Shown here in pieces: positions 1 through 12,289 of a stretch of 64,000 nt of DNA (within the stretch, counting starts at the first letter, position 1; each line of letters opens with the position of its first letter). This DNA is from Seriola aureovittata (taxonomy: Eukaryota; Chordata; Actinopteri; Carangiformes; Carangidae). The translations under genes were made by a program, and so were the position numbers. The stretch is taken from the NCBI RefSeq assembly GCF_021018895.1, contig NC_079377.1, forward strand, positions 10,546,501-10,610,500. Reading direction: 5' to 3'. Below the pieces are notes generated by a model. The model was not told the origin of the DNA. It was given only the letters and a program-made list of their open reading frames with translations, and ran no database searches.

Positions 1-130
1 GTTTGCCAACCGCCAAAAAACAGAAGAAGAAGAAAGTGTTTTATGGTTGCAGCCAAGGATTTACAGCATGGCCAGTGTTGGCAATTCAAACAACACAGCT
101 ACTGGTACTGCTGAAGCCAGTATATGTTTT
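1..130 (+). other. Possible first-exon fragment at window edge
   Basis: A short open stretch starts at an ATG at 69 (residues MASVGNSNNTATGTAEAS) and runs into a weak donor-like CCA/GTATAT near 115. It is preceded by a purine-rich GAAGAAGAAG segment. It could be the start of a plus-strand exon or chance. No downstream exon that would continue it was recognised. Confidence 0.12.
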
Positions 131-3100
131 ATCACTTTAGTAATGTATCATAAAGCAGGGCACCTTAAAAACAAATTGGTTTACAATTCAAACTCTGAAT
201 ACATTTAATATTGTGCAGAAATTCGGGAAAAAAAAGGGGTGCAGTAAGGGTATCCTTTAGATGTAATGGAAATTTTATTTAGCCTGGGTCGTGCTGGCTA
301 AATTATTTATTTATTTAACAAAAAAGAAAAAACTTAGATCAAAATAATATAAAAAATAGAAATTGTGAACTATTTATGGTTGGAACTATAGTTCATTTTA
401 ATCTGTTAATTTGTGTAAGTGAACTTTGAGTTAGCTTTCGTGAAGTGTGAACCTGCACCTGAACTAGCCTCTTTTGTTTCATTGGATATATATCAAAGCA
501 TAGCAACATATTTAACATATGTCTGTAGTTTATGTGGAATCTTTGCTTACTGCTGGTCATTTCTCCATCTAGATGTTTGATATACTTGAGTATTGGATTT
601 TTTTTTTCTTGACATGTTGTTGGTTCTCTTTCTTGGGAATTCAATGTGTGATATTACTAAATCCATTCACGCACTTTTTACTGTGTGTGTAAGTTAGAGA
701 GTGGGAGCAGTTTTTAGAGAGGAGACTTCATGGACATTTCATACCAGGATTCTACTTTCTACTTCAGCAAGGTTGTGCCAGTGAGTGATGGTGGCTGTTG
801 GTGTTTGGGTCTTTGATCCTGGCATGTTTTCAGCACAACATGCTGCTGATTCTCGATGGCTCTTCGACTTCACATTTTTGGTGGAGCAGATAGTTTTTGC
901 TGCAGCTAACGCTGTTAAGTATGAAAATTGTAACATCTCCTTCAGTATCATTCCTCAACCTGCCCAAGCAGACTTCCTGATGATGCCTGTCTAGGGAAAC
1001 CGAAATTGTCATTCTGTATCTTTTGCACATCGGCAGCCCTGCGGCAACAAGAAGTAAACATTTATTTCAGATACAAATCCTTCCTTGCTCCCTGTTACAT
1101 GCTTAGACACATATATTTTGTTCCAGATCTTGGCCCATTAAAGGATGTGAATGCAATTATATGCCATTCAATTCGCCTCCAAAATCTTCTAAGCCTTTTA
1201 ATGAAACAGTCTACATTGTTGAAATAATAATTATTCTTTCTTACAGAAACATTCAACATCAACATTAAAGTTTCCACCTTTGTGCAGCCGGCCGGCTTTG
1301 TCAAAACAGCTTGATTGGCAGGTAAGAAAATCAATATAATGTGTTAATTAGTGAGCTTAAGATCCCGGGAGGCACATTTCGTTACCTTTGGACAGCAAAT
1401 CAAGTAGTTTGCACGTATTTTAACAAAGTTTTTCAGCAAACAAAGCCCATCATTTTATTTTTCATCTTATGCTGCATCATCATATAAATCAAATATTTGG
1501 ATCACTGAAACTTTGAACTACAGCGACCTCAAAGCTCCTCTCAACCCGTAAATCATTCCATTAGAAAAGATAAATAATGGAGAAGTGGCCTTTTGTAGGG
1601 ATCTTTTTCTCTACATTCTGTCGACCTTAATGTTAATCCTACGATCTGAATTATACCCCCTTTATTCAATATGACATCCTAATAGCACTGAGAGCCATAT
1701 CCTGCATCTGGTGATAAGACTGTTTTGTACCATACAGACCCTGATTTTGTTCAGCGATCTCCTTTTTGCATTCTTTGATAGAGATTAAATTGAGGAAGAT
1801 TGCAGTGTGACAGGAAAAGGCAGTCTCTCATCCTGTGCAGTTCACTACACATCAAATGGGTAGATACATCATCAAACATAGAAGCAAAGTTCATGAAAAA
1901 ATGGACAAGGATTTAAATCCCATGTCTTGGGGACTTAAAAGCTTCTTTTTTTCTTTTTTTTTTACTCCTATGAACATTGTGATGATTTATTATTCATGGT
2001 TTCTCTCTTCAGTCCAACTCTATTTATATTAAAGCTCAAATTCGATACAGATGGAGTTAACATGTACTGTATATGTTAACATAAAACACTAGTGTCTTTG
2101 AAAGTGAGAGGAGTAGACAAGATAATAAGGTTATAACACAGAAAAACAATGATGAATTATTTATGAAACTGAAGTTGTGCACAGAAATTATTTCTGTTTA
2201 ATGCAGCCAATCACACCAAGCAGCTCCATGGACCTTGTGGGGTTTTTTCCCCCCAACACATTGGTTCATATTTTCCTTCTCTCCCCAATTCTAGTCTGTT
2301 TTTCTGAAGGCAAGTCATAACTCGGAGGATATGAAAAAAAAAATTGCCTTTTGACAGAAGTACAACTTTTCAAAGTGAGGTTTAGTCCTTAAATGAACTT
2401 GTTCAGAAAGTTAGCTTCGGCGTCATCATGTATTCATTGTGTAAAGGGGGCACACTGACCAAACTCAAAACAGCCATCGAAGTGGTCAGGAAATTACCAT
2501 CTGTTTTCAAAGCAGCTGAGATGAAAATAAAAAGCTTACAAGGGACCTGCTTTCAGTCACGGCTCCTGTTCCACTTCATCTCTTTGCATACATACATGTG
2601 CATGGTTATCTGGGGGCACAGGGGTTTTTGTGACATTTCTTGCCAGCGAGCTTTGACCTCTGCAGTCTTTTTATTGGTGGGTTGAAGTATAACACTTGTG
2701 CTGTGTCTGCAAATCAATGAATATGATAAATTACTGTTGTTGTATTGATGTATTCACACCCAGCAGACCACAGTCAATCACATGTATGTTCTGAAATAGA
2801 ATGTATGTTCCACCCTCCATGTTATTACTTACCTAGCTCATACTGCATTTATTTGACTTTTATTTGCCTGCATTTACTTTTTACTTTTTCATATTGTTTC
2901 ATGTTGTTTTCTGGAGTGCAGAACCCTCAGGTCCTTTTCCAAAAATATCTGCATTTTAAATGTTTTATTTAATCTCTTTCACTTAATAATCATTCTCTTC
3001 TAATTCTTCTTCTTTCTAATTCTAATATTATCTGATTCTGTAATTCTCATTTTCTATCAAGTTTACTTCAGAAATGAAAGGTTTACTGTCCTGAAAATGT

Positions 3101-6100
3101 AGCTATCCAATCATATTTTTCTTTTTTGTGTGTGTTGCCTATAGCCAGAGAAAAGGTTAGCTGGCTCACTCATTGGTTAGGACTATATAATTGGGACAGA
3201 AGGCCTGAACCCCCCATAGCTGCATGTGTTTCTTTAGAAAGTGGTAGGAGAATTAACCAATAACATTTTGATTTATAGTGGATGGGACCAAAAAATCATT
3301 GCCCAATGCCTTCCCAAAGGCTTAAGGCCAGAGCTTTCAGTCATTCAAATAGCAGTCATAGCACAGACGGCAAAGTGACAGGACAGTCTGTAGAGGACTT
3401 CACATGACAATATACACAATTTGGAATTACTTTTATGAAAAAAATAGACAGGGAATCAGTATTCACGTCAGCTTCAAATGTAAGGAGTTTCCACCGTTTC
3501 GCCATCCTGCTAGTTTACTACCCGGGATATCCGAATGAATTATACTTTTGTACTGTGAAATGAATTGAACAGTTGAATAGTGGAAAAGCTAAGGCCTTGT
3601 GCTAAAACTCACAGTTTGCCATTGGTTTTCTGTCTCATAATGTCCTGATACTCACAATGAGAATACACTTAAAAGAAAATGTCAGACGTTGAACTTTTCT
3701 ACTAGCTACTAGGTTGCTACTAGCAAAAGATGCACAACAGAAACCACCAACCTCAGTGCTTCTAGTATCTCAAATAAAGTCTGTTTTGAACAATATCTAC
3801 ATTAAACAGTTTTTATCATGCAAACTCTGAATGTTTGACTGTTCAGATGGATTCCACATTCTCTCTGTTCGCTGTCATGACCATGAAGCAAAGTTTCTTC
3901 CAGCTGTCAAATTTTATTTCCACCAGATATGATAGAAGTGTAATTTGACAGCCAGTTCAAATGTCAAAAAAATTATTTACCTTGGGATTCAGAACCACTA
4001 CTGAGGAGGGATGTGTAGCTTTTGGGGACATATCAGTGAGATCCTGAATCACTACTGAGTCAGATTACCTTATCTTCATTAGAAAGAAAAAAGAACACAT
4101 TTAACTTAATTTTAATTTAATTGATTGCCTGATTTAATACAAACAGGCACCACCCTAAGGAGCATATTAAGTCAGACCCTTGCCTATGTCTTGAATTTTG
4201 TATGGTATCTAATTCTGCATACTAATGGGGTTCATTTGTCACAATGATCGCTCTGCTCTCAGCTTGATGATACAGGTGTTGATTCTCTGCATTGTGGTGA
4301 GACTGAAGAAGCGGGAAGCTGAGACAAATCTTCTTCATGTTAAGATAAGAAAACAGAAGAACAAGATGAAAAAAATATTTTCCAGCTCATTTTCCATGTT
4401 TATGATGTAATATATGGTAAATCATATATCGTACAACATATACAGTACAGTAAGCACATGGGTTGTTTTGGAAGGCACTGACAAACTCACAGTTTTGTAG
4501 TTTAGGTACCCACAATATAAAATGTTGTAACGGCACCAGTAATTACCTCCAATCTTCTTCTGTTAGTCTTGTGTGCTTATGGTAATGTTAACGATATTTA
4601 AAACAGACTATAACAAGGCACAAAGAAAGAAAATTCCTCAGAACTCAGACACAGAGGGATTTTCCAGTGAGAAGGAGCGTTGGGGACAAACAGTGCCACG
4701 CTGGTAGAATTTACACTGCTGTTCAAATAAGATTTATTATTTATTCTTCATTTAATGTCAGAGCCCAGTTCAATATAAAGGAAGAACCCATTTGTGACCG
4801 CTGTGAGTGCACTGGTATATCTTATTCATTAAAGTTCCTCTTGTTTTGCTTTGATTTTAGGTGGCCACAGCTCCTCAGTGAGAACTGAGCTTTGTTTTTC
4901 TGGTGGGTCAGTTGGGGTGTTCGCTCATAAAGCCTTTTGTAATGCACAGTGCTTGAGGGAATTACAGTGTGTGCTCTTTGTACTTTGCACAGCCCTAAAA
5001 GCCCTGCACAATGTGTGGTCGTGCAACAGGCCGTATGGAAGTGTTCACATAACAGGAAGTTATAATTAATTCATTAAATGTTTTCTTTGACATTTTTTCT
5101 GTCACAACACTGGAGAAACAGAGTGAAAGTAAAATCCACATGTAGTGGATAAACAATATTTTCTACTGTAATAAAACATACATGTATTTAACCTATTTTA
5201 GTGCATAAATGCAGCTGTTTTCTTGTTTTGTTTTGTTTTGTTTTTTTTACAAATTTGGGGTCATATGTGCATTAATTAATTTGCTACAAACAGATAAGTT
5301 AGGCAGCTTGACTCAATGTGAAGATAAATATTCTACATAATTGTAGAGGATCAGTATGTCTGGAGAATCTGTGCTACATCTGACATTTATGTGCTTACAG
5401 GTGTTGTGGATATCCTTCCTCACTTAACACGCCTGTCTCTTTGGAGAAGCAAATGAGCACATTGCCAAGATGCAAGCCACAGCTTCCATGTGCAGGATTT
5501 GATTTCATGCTGCTGACACTTGCTGAGGCCCTGCACAACCGTGATCAAATTAGCACATCAGAAACTTTCCTCAGGGTCTTGGAAAGCTCAGCGTATTTAA
5601 CAATTCAGCTATTGACTCTGCGGCTTCAGTGAGTTTTCAAGGGATCCATTTTCACATGCAGATGTTCCTAAGGAGATAACCACTGAATCAAAGTGTTGAT
5701 ATCACATAAAACATGAAAACAGGACGCAAATTATACTACCAAGCGTAGTGGCTTAACTGTGATGCAGGTACCATCTATAATTCACTGTAGCCCATATCGG
5801 TATGAATGCTATCTGCACACCTGAATAAAGCAACACAAATCCTGCCCTCACTGTTAGTCTGAAGGAATTCTTTTTGTTTTGTAATCTTCTCTTATTGATC
5901 TTCATCTGGTACAAGGTAGGCTTTTTGGATGCTGTGTCAGAACCTTATTAAGATAAGAAAATACAACAGATACTACAGAAAAACCCTTTTTCTTTTGGGC
6001 TTAAAAATGGACATGGAAACCTAAAATTATTTTTGCTATTGTGATTACTTTTGTGCCATAACAATGATGCAGTAAGTGATTATCTCAGCATATTATCTTT

Positions 6101-7920
6101 AAATTATAACAAGATTGCTCTGGGTCCTGGTTGAAAACTGTATTACTGTGAAATTAAGTGTACCCAAATACTAAGGGTTTACTAAATTAATCTCACATTT
6201 AGTGTCAACGGGCCAGCTAAATAGAGAAAGATAACGTGATGATATTACTCTGCTGGACAATATTTAACTTTGCAGGCAAAATAAATGTTTGGGTTTTATC
6301 CTTTTGACATAAATATCTTTAAAAAAAATCAATAGATCCTGCCCAAAACTGTAAAAACTTAACTTTACCTGAGCCTTAAGGAACCGTCACAATGTTCAGT
6401 ATGCAGCGATTAAGCTCTGACAACCTGCATTCATCTCAAGGTCACTGCTGTTAGGCTCTAATGTCCTCATTTGTAAGTTGTGGTTGCACTTAGGTAGTGT
6501 TTTCTCTGTCAAGTAAAGGATCAAGGTAAAATCTCTACAGAGGTTTTAAATTGGATGTTTTTGTCCTGTATTATGTCCCCTTTAGTCAAATGCTATGAAT
6601 TTACTTTGCATCACTTGGAAACCAGCAGGCTATTACAAAGAGATTAAAGTCTTGGGTCACTGCGGCCAGCAGCTGGACTGAGCGGCTCCCTTCATCACCT
6701 TCTTGGCTTCAGCTTGATGGCAGTCATTAAAGGAGATTTGAAGGCAACTTCTTCCTCCAAGACTGCCAACTATGAGCTGCCATCACTTAGCCAACCTCCA
6801 GCCATGTGGCATTGTGCCTTATCTTCTCAGTCAGTAATTATCCTATTGACTATATTTTGTGAAAAAGTTACCACTCGTGTCTCTTTGTTGTATTTTTGTG
6901 ATTTCCATTTTCTGCACAACTGCAGCTTACTATCCAAAAAAATTGGTAGGACACAGTTTCATATACAAGGTATATAAACAAATGCACGTTAGCACTCTGT
7001 TCCCCCCATTATTACCAACTTTAAGTTGCCTTTTACCGAGTGTAAAGAAGACTTGTTCAGTGGCTGAGGAGATGACAAAGGCACAGTGCCACATGGCTTG
7101 CATTTGGCCAAGTGAAGAGTGTCAGACCACTGTTGGCAGCCACGGCGGAGGCAGCTGCCTTCCAGTCACTCAAAGAACAAAAGTTCCTTCCAGATGTTCA
7201 GGCACTTAGAGCTCAGTCTGAATTAAAGAAATTTGAATATCAATTGGGAAATTAACTTTAATTGCTGGTAAGTTGGTTAATTTCAATAATTGTCACATTC
7301 AGTTTCAAGTATTTGCTTTCAAATTCAAATTGCTGTATTCAGGAAATTTGAATTCAGCCGCTGAGTGTAAGCTTGATAAATTCATATTTAGTGCAGTTCA
7401 AATTCAGTCTGTGTTCACACTGATCTCTGTTCACGGGGATAAAGTGTCAAATCACATCATATCATATAAACAGACAGCACATTATTTAAACAGACAGCAG
7501 TTTAATGCAGGAGGGGATTTTATGGCTCCTGTGCACAGCAGAGATTCATCTACACACAGCACCAACCAGGATACACACAGTATAAATGTAGTGACTAACA
7601 ACTTGAGAATTTTAATAAATTAAGTCTTGATGGTCTGAAATCTAATAAAATTCAGTGAAGTTGTTCCATTAACTCTGTTTCAAACTAGATGTGCCCATAT
7701 GGGTTGAATGCTTAATGAATCAATTCCATAACAAGTACGCGCTATTTTTGAGTTGGTTTCTACAGAGTGGATAATAAGTCAAGAGATGATGTCAACAACA
7801 CAAAGCAAGTGAGAAAATATCTTATTCTCTAATTTGTCTCTTTTAATACATACAGCTGCAGTATGTAATCAGCCCGCAATCTCCAGTGTGCATGGCATGA
7901 ACTCTCTGTTTTACTATTTT
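131..7920. other. Intergenic DNA, no gene seen
   Basis: AT-rich sequence. All open frames are short, lack splice sites in phase with one another, and resemble no protein I know. It contains small homopolymer tracts and a TTTTG-type tract near 5222-5248. Around 3165-3195 an inverted CCAAT box (ATTGG) and a TATATAA sequence lie close together, which could be chance. Confidence 0.5.
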
Positions 7921-7923
7921 GTT

Positions 7924-7962
7924 ACTCTCTCTGTCTCTCTCTCTCTTTCTCTCTCTCTTTTT
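7924..7962. repeat. (CT)n microsatellite
   Basis: Pyrimidine-only run of CT dinucleotides with interspersed T, in intergenic DNA. Confidence 0.8.
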
Positions 7963-8519
7963 TCACCCAACCTCGACCTGCTTTGTCCCATAATGCCCTT
8001 TAGCCCTCAGAATCAGCAGAATCAACCTTCAGAGTGGGCACAAACTATATGCCGTCCAGCCATAGGGTATCTGTGTGGGCAGCAGTTGTAACAGAGATAG
8101 CAAAAACATACTGTAAGAGAGCAAGAGATCACAACTGTTTTTGATAAAGGAAGTGAGAGTGTGTTCTGAAATAAAACACAACATCACTTGTGGCTATGTT
8201 GCATTATGGGTTTATTGTTTGTGGCTACTGCCTGAAGTTAGCACCTCCTCCTCTTCAGAGATGTTCAACCTGATTGTACATGAGCAGTATCCTATAAAAT
8301 ATCATCTATGTTTGGCTACCTATGCTCAAGAGTAAGAAAAATAGACCACACCAAACAACTAAACAGAGCCAAATATGGCCTTTAGTTGTTTATAGTAGTG
8401 CTTTAAAGTGGGCCAAATTTGCATTGAATACACTTTGTTGAAGGTACTGTAACAAGAGAAGGCTTTGTTTCAGTACATTGTAAATTATACTGTACGTTTG
8501 TATAATGATGGGTGAATCA

Positions 8520-8835
8520 TGAGCTAAAAGTATCTGCTCAGCAGGTCATCTGTCAGGGTTGCTGACAGTACCAGCTGGCCCGTTCTGGCTGCCAGGGGTA
8601 CAGGCAGGTTAGAGGGTGGGCCTCCCACAATCACGGTTCTCCTTTCTATATCGGGGCTGGAAACACAGCCAAGCCTCAAGTTGTGGTGCACTCGTCCTCC
8701 AGAGCAACAGCATAATTGATCCAAAAAAACAACAGAAGGAAAGGAGGAGCAGATTGCCCACGCAGCCATTCATGTCTCGGACATTACTGCAGGTCCTGAG
8801 TTCAAACTGGGTCAAGGATGAAATATCAGAATCAC
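8520..8835. other. GC-richer unassigned segment
   Basis: Open frames of 68-107 codons overlap on both strands here, which is expected when stop-rich AT sequence is locally absent. None of the translations is recognisable and no splice structure is evident. It could be a decayed exon or a conserved non-coding block; I assign no function. Confidence 0.25.
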
Positions 8836-8861
8836 AGAGGATACAAGATCAAAGGTGTGCA

Positions 8862-8884
8862 AGTGTGTGTGTATGTGTGTGCGT
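8862..8884. repeat. (GT)n microsatellite
   Basis: Short GT-rich run interrupted by A and C, within the intergenic region. Confidence 0.6.
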
Positions 8885-9352
8885 ATTAGCCAGTAATGGT
8901 ATTTTGTGGTTAGTAAAAATGATGAAAGTGTGGAGATGATAAAAAATTGAAAGCCTCCTGGACATTACTGGCAGGCAGAAGATGAGTGTGTTTATGCGTT
9001 TTACCTGATTGGTTATCTGTGAATATGTCCTCAAATAGTCCCTGCTATCAGCTTGTGCGACACAGCAGAACTGGAGAAGAAGAGTGTATGACTTTCTCCT
9101 CTTCTAAACAAAGTTCACTCTTAGAGACAAACAGATCAACAAAGAAAAGTAGCTTTTCCAACATGAACATTTTTCACTTGTGCTGTCACTTAACTAAGAA
9201 AAGTCTTTTTTAAAACATGTATGTTAATATCAAACATCAGCTACTGCAAGTTGTAATCAAAACAATGCTATTCTCTGGTAAGTAATGGCTAAAATCTACC
9301 CTCAGATACATTTCTCCCATTAGCAGTGATGAATTAAAACATATATGATAAA

Positions 9353-9828
9353 ATAAGATTGATACCACTCCCATATCTGTGTGGCAGGTTAGGTAGGCTA
9401 TCTTATTTTAGCTTAGGTTAGTTTATCTTAGCTTAGTTTAGTTTAAAGACTGAAAGCAGAGGGAAACAGCTAGCCTCTCTCCAGCTCAGCACCTCTAAAG
9501 ATATCTGTTTAATCCATAAGCAAAAATATAAAACTTACCATTTAAAATACAGGGAGAGTTGCATGCTGTATTTTCTTGACAAATAATATGTTTCCCCTTC
9601 TGTGTCTTGTATAGCGTTAGTTGCTCAGCAACTGCATTGTGACAACAAAGACTCATGAGTCAAAGCATATAACTCCTCCTAAAAACACAAACTGTGGATT
9701 TCACATCTCTGTTTGTTCACAGATTGGTTAGCTGCTTCCTGCTGCTCCCAGTCTTTATGTTAAGCTAAGATAATCATCTCCTGGCTCTGGACTCATACAC
9801 ACAGATTTATGAGTGATACAGATCTTCT
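9353..9828. mobile_element. Fold-back MITE-like repeat
   Basis: The two ends are long imperfect inverted repeats. The left end (about 9353-9480) contains GATACCACTCCCATATCTGT, TTAGCTTAG and AAAGACTGAAAGCAG. The right end (about 9726-9828) read in reverse complement gives GTATCACTCATAAATCTGT, TTAGCTTAA and AAAGACTGGGAGCAG in the same order. There is no coding capacity, so this is a non-autonomous element. From general knowledge it resembles a very abundant teleost interspersed repeat. A half copy lies at 15127-15330. Confidence 0.75.
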
Positions 9829-10340
9829 CACCTCTTTCTTGGAAATATATTTTCAACTCAATTAGCTATCAACTATATCAAGTCACAAATGTGCATGTTT
9901 GTGTGAACTCATTCACCTGTGTAACCAGGCCTATGGACATCAAATGAAAAATAAATAGTGAATAGCCAATGTACATTGAAAAATCTAATTAATGTCTCAG
10001 TGATATCCAAAAAGATTCCTCTCCTTTCTTCAGATATTAAATCTCATTCTAATGAACCAGGGAGGTTAACCTAAAACCATATCAAGTCAGAATTACATCT
10101 TAAAATCAGAAGTCATAGCCAAATCCAACACCTTGAAGAAGGGCATGATTAAGTGTGTCTAAAAGTAAGGCTCTAATTTTCCAAGATAATTACCCGCCGT
10201 GAGATACTTCCTGGAAGATTTAAGGGCTGACAATTAACTTTGAGATATAAGGACTCTTGTCATTAGCTTTAGTATCTGAGGATTCTCTCAATAGATAATT
10301 TTAAGAAATAGAACAATCATGTAGAGTATTTTCAACATAA
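9829..10340. other. Intergenic DNA, nothing seen
   Basis: AT-rich, with no supported exon, RNA gene or clear repeat. Confidence 0.5.
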
Positions 10341-10349
10341 ATCCAATGA

Positions 10350-10850
10350 TAAGTGAAACCGGTGACTCGATCGAGGAGGCTGGAGTTTATTTTGGCAGCG
10401 TACCTCTGCACCCCAGCAGAGCCGAGGGTGAGAAGCCAAGCAGTCAGCTGTGAGGGGAGCCCAGGTAAAAATTGTGGATGCATCATTAATTTATCCCAGT
10501 TTACACAGTGGCAGATAGTTCAAAGCCTGCCTTTTTGTTTCTCTGTGTGTGTCCTCTGTCTTCCCTCTGGCCCTGACCAGCCTGGCCTTTTGGACACTGG
10601 AGGCAGGTGGAGTAGCAGGTCAGAATAGAAGACAAAGCAGCATGGATCCTGCCAGTCACACAGGGCCCAGAAGACAGAGTTGCCAGGCCCTGCAGGACCA
10701 ACTGGCAGATGGCTGCCTCAGGATAATGACCAGGTGACATCTGCAGAGTGAACAAGCCATCAGGCTAACAGACTCACCTTGACCCACCAGGGAAGCCAAG
10801 CTGCCCGTTCTCAACCTCCTCCTCCTCATTCAGCAATTCCCTCAGGTTAC
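10350..10850. other. GC-richer unassigned block
   Basis: This block is distinctly richer in G and C than its flanks and carries overlapping frames of 60-90 codons on both strands. It has GTGAGA and GGTAAA donor-like sites near 10429 and 10462 but no convincing exon. It could be an unrecognised exon, a regulatory block or an old gene remnant. Confidence 0.25.
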
Positions 10851-12237
10851 ACCCACAAACCAAAAACTATAACAGAAGTTTATTGATTTACTAAGTTTCT
10901 CAACTCCCCGAAAAAAGAGGTGTGAGAATGTCCTGAAAAAACATTAACAGATTTTATGTGGGTGTTTGAATTGAATTTTCTTTTATACACCAGAGATTCA
11001 GTCACTGCCTCCATCAATGCCAAAGGACTGGGGGTAAATTTCTCTTTGAATCATTCTCCTTTTTTATTTTTTTCTTCTGTGATTCTAACCAAAACTCCAT
11101 AAGACATCAAATCATTGTCTGACAAACCAGACACTTGGGAACTGAAACCTTCTGGTAGGAGGAATATGGTTAAGTCATAACATAATGCAAAATGAAGTTG
11201 GTGGATTTTTTTTCATTTTACTAACTGTGTTGCTATTGACAAGTGATTTGAAAAGGCAAGGCTTGTGCCTTGTCTAAAGACCCTAACTCGTACGCACGCG
11301 TGATGCTGTACACAAAGGTCATCTTTTGACAGCGCTGAGATCATGAAAAGGTCAGACTCCTTGTGCCATTTGGAAAAGGGGCAGTGTGAAACAAAGCTGC
11401 CAATATAATTTCAACATGTCTTTTTCATCTGAGTGTCAACACCATACATTGTTTACTAAACAGTTTACCTGCATGACTACTGGCAAACTAATTTTAGAGA
11501 TGAAGTTCGCAGAAACTTTGGAGGCTGAAAAGAAAGAGGTGACGTGCTGAGTGAAAATGAACTGAAAATAGCAGTGCAGCCGCAACACTTGTGCACACAC
11601 AAGTGAAAATGAAACACATACTGTAGTTTCTGTGTTTTCAAGTGTGGACCAGACAAGAAAGTAAGTAAACACTACATATGATGATTCAGCAAGAAGATTT
11701 ATTGAAGGGATTCTGGGCTCCTGGGGGGAAATCTTGAATAACACATACAAACACGGATATAGTGCGAGACTGTGTAAGACCTTAATAAGCTAAATACACT
11801 TGAATAAATTGGATTTCCTCTTATTATTTGGCAGGATATGAACCTCGATTTAGAACCAAGTCTTAATTAAAAAAAAAAAAAAAAAAACAACAACAAAAAA
11901 ACAAGTGATAGAGGAGAATACGATGCATACTAAGTACAATGATCAGTTATATCCTTTATTATTTTCTGGAATGCATAAAAATACAATCCATCCAGATTAG
12001 CAAATATTATGTACATCAGGTACTCCAATTCAGCTGGACATCAAGAAGACTTTATTCTCACTTAGCATCAGTGTAGGACCTACAGTGGCCTCGAGCTCGG
12101 TTTTAGATATGAGTGCTATGAGCTATGAGGAGCTATGAGGAGTCCTGATCCACACATTTTACAGTTTGGCTATCAGCTGACTAGTAATGTCCAATCATGT
12201 TCATTCAGGAGTATGACATGGCCGTTATTACCTGAAA
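10851..12237. other. Intergenic DNA with an A-rich tract
   Basis: No gene seen. An A-rich tract with CAA units occupies 11868-11903 and could be the tail of a retroposed sequence. A short direct repeat of GAGCTATGAG lies near 12117-12141. Confidence 0.5.
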
Positions 12238-12238
12238 A

Positions 12239-12289
12239 GGTTAGGTTAGGTTAGATTAGGTAAGGTTAGGTTACATTAGGTTAAGTTAG
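12239..12289 (+). repeat. (TTAGG)n pentamer array
   Basis: Ten consecutive pentamers, mostly TTAGG with single-base variants (TTAGA, TAAGG, TTACA, TTAAG). The unit resembles the arthropod telomere repeat, but vertebrate telomeres use TTAGGG, so I read it as an ordinary interstitial microsatellite. Confidence 0.85.

Noticed and set aside
7834..8091. 85-codon frame with a Leu/Ser-rich stretch
   Set aside because: The hydrophobic run is the (CT)n microsatellite translated; the rest is unremarkable.
12239..12289. TTAGG array as a telomere remnant or chromosome fusion point
   Set aside because: Wrong unit for a vertebrate telomere, only ten degenerate copies, and no subtelomeric context.
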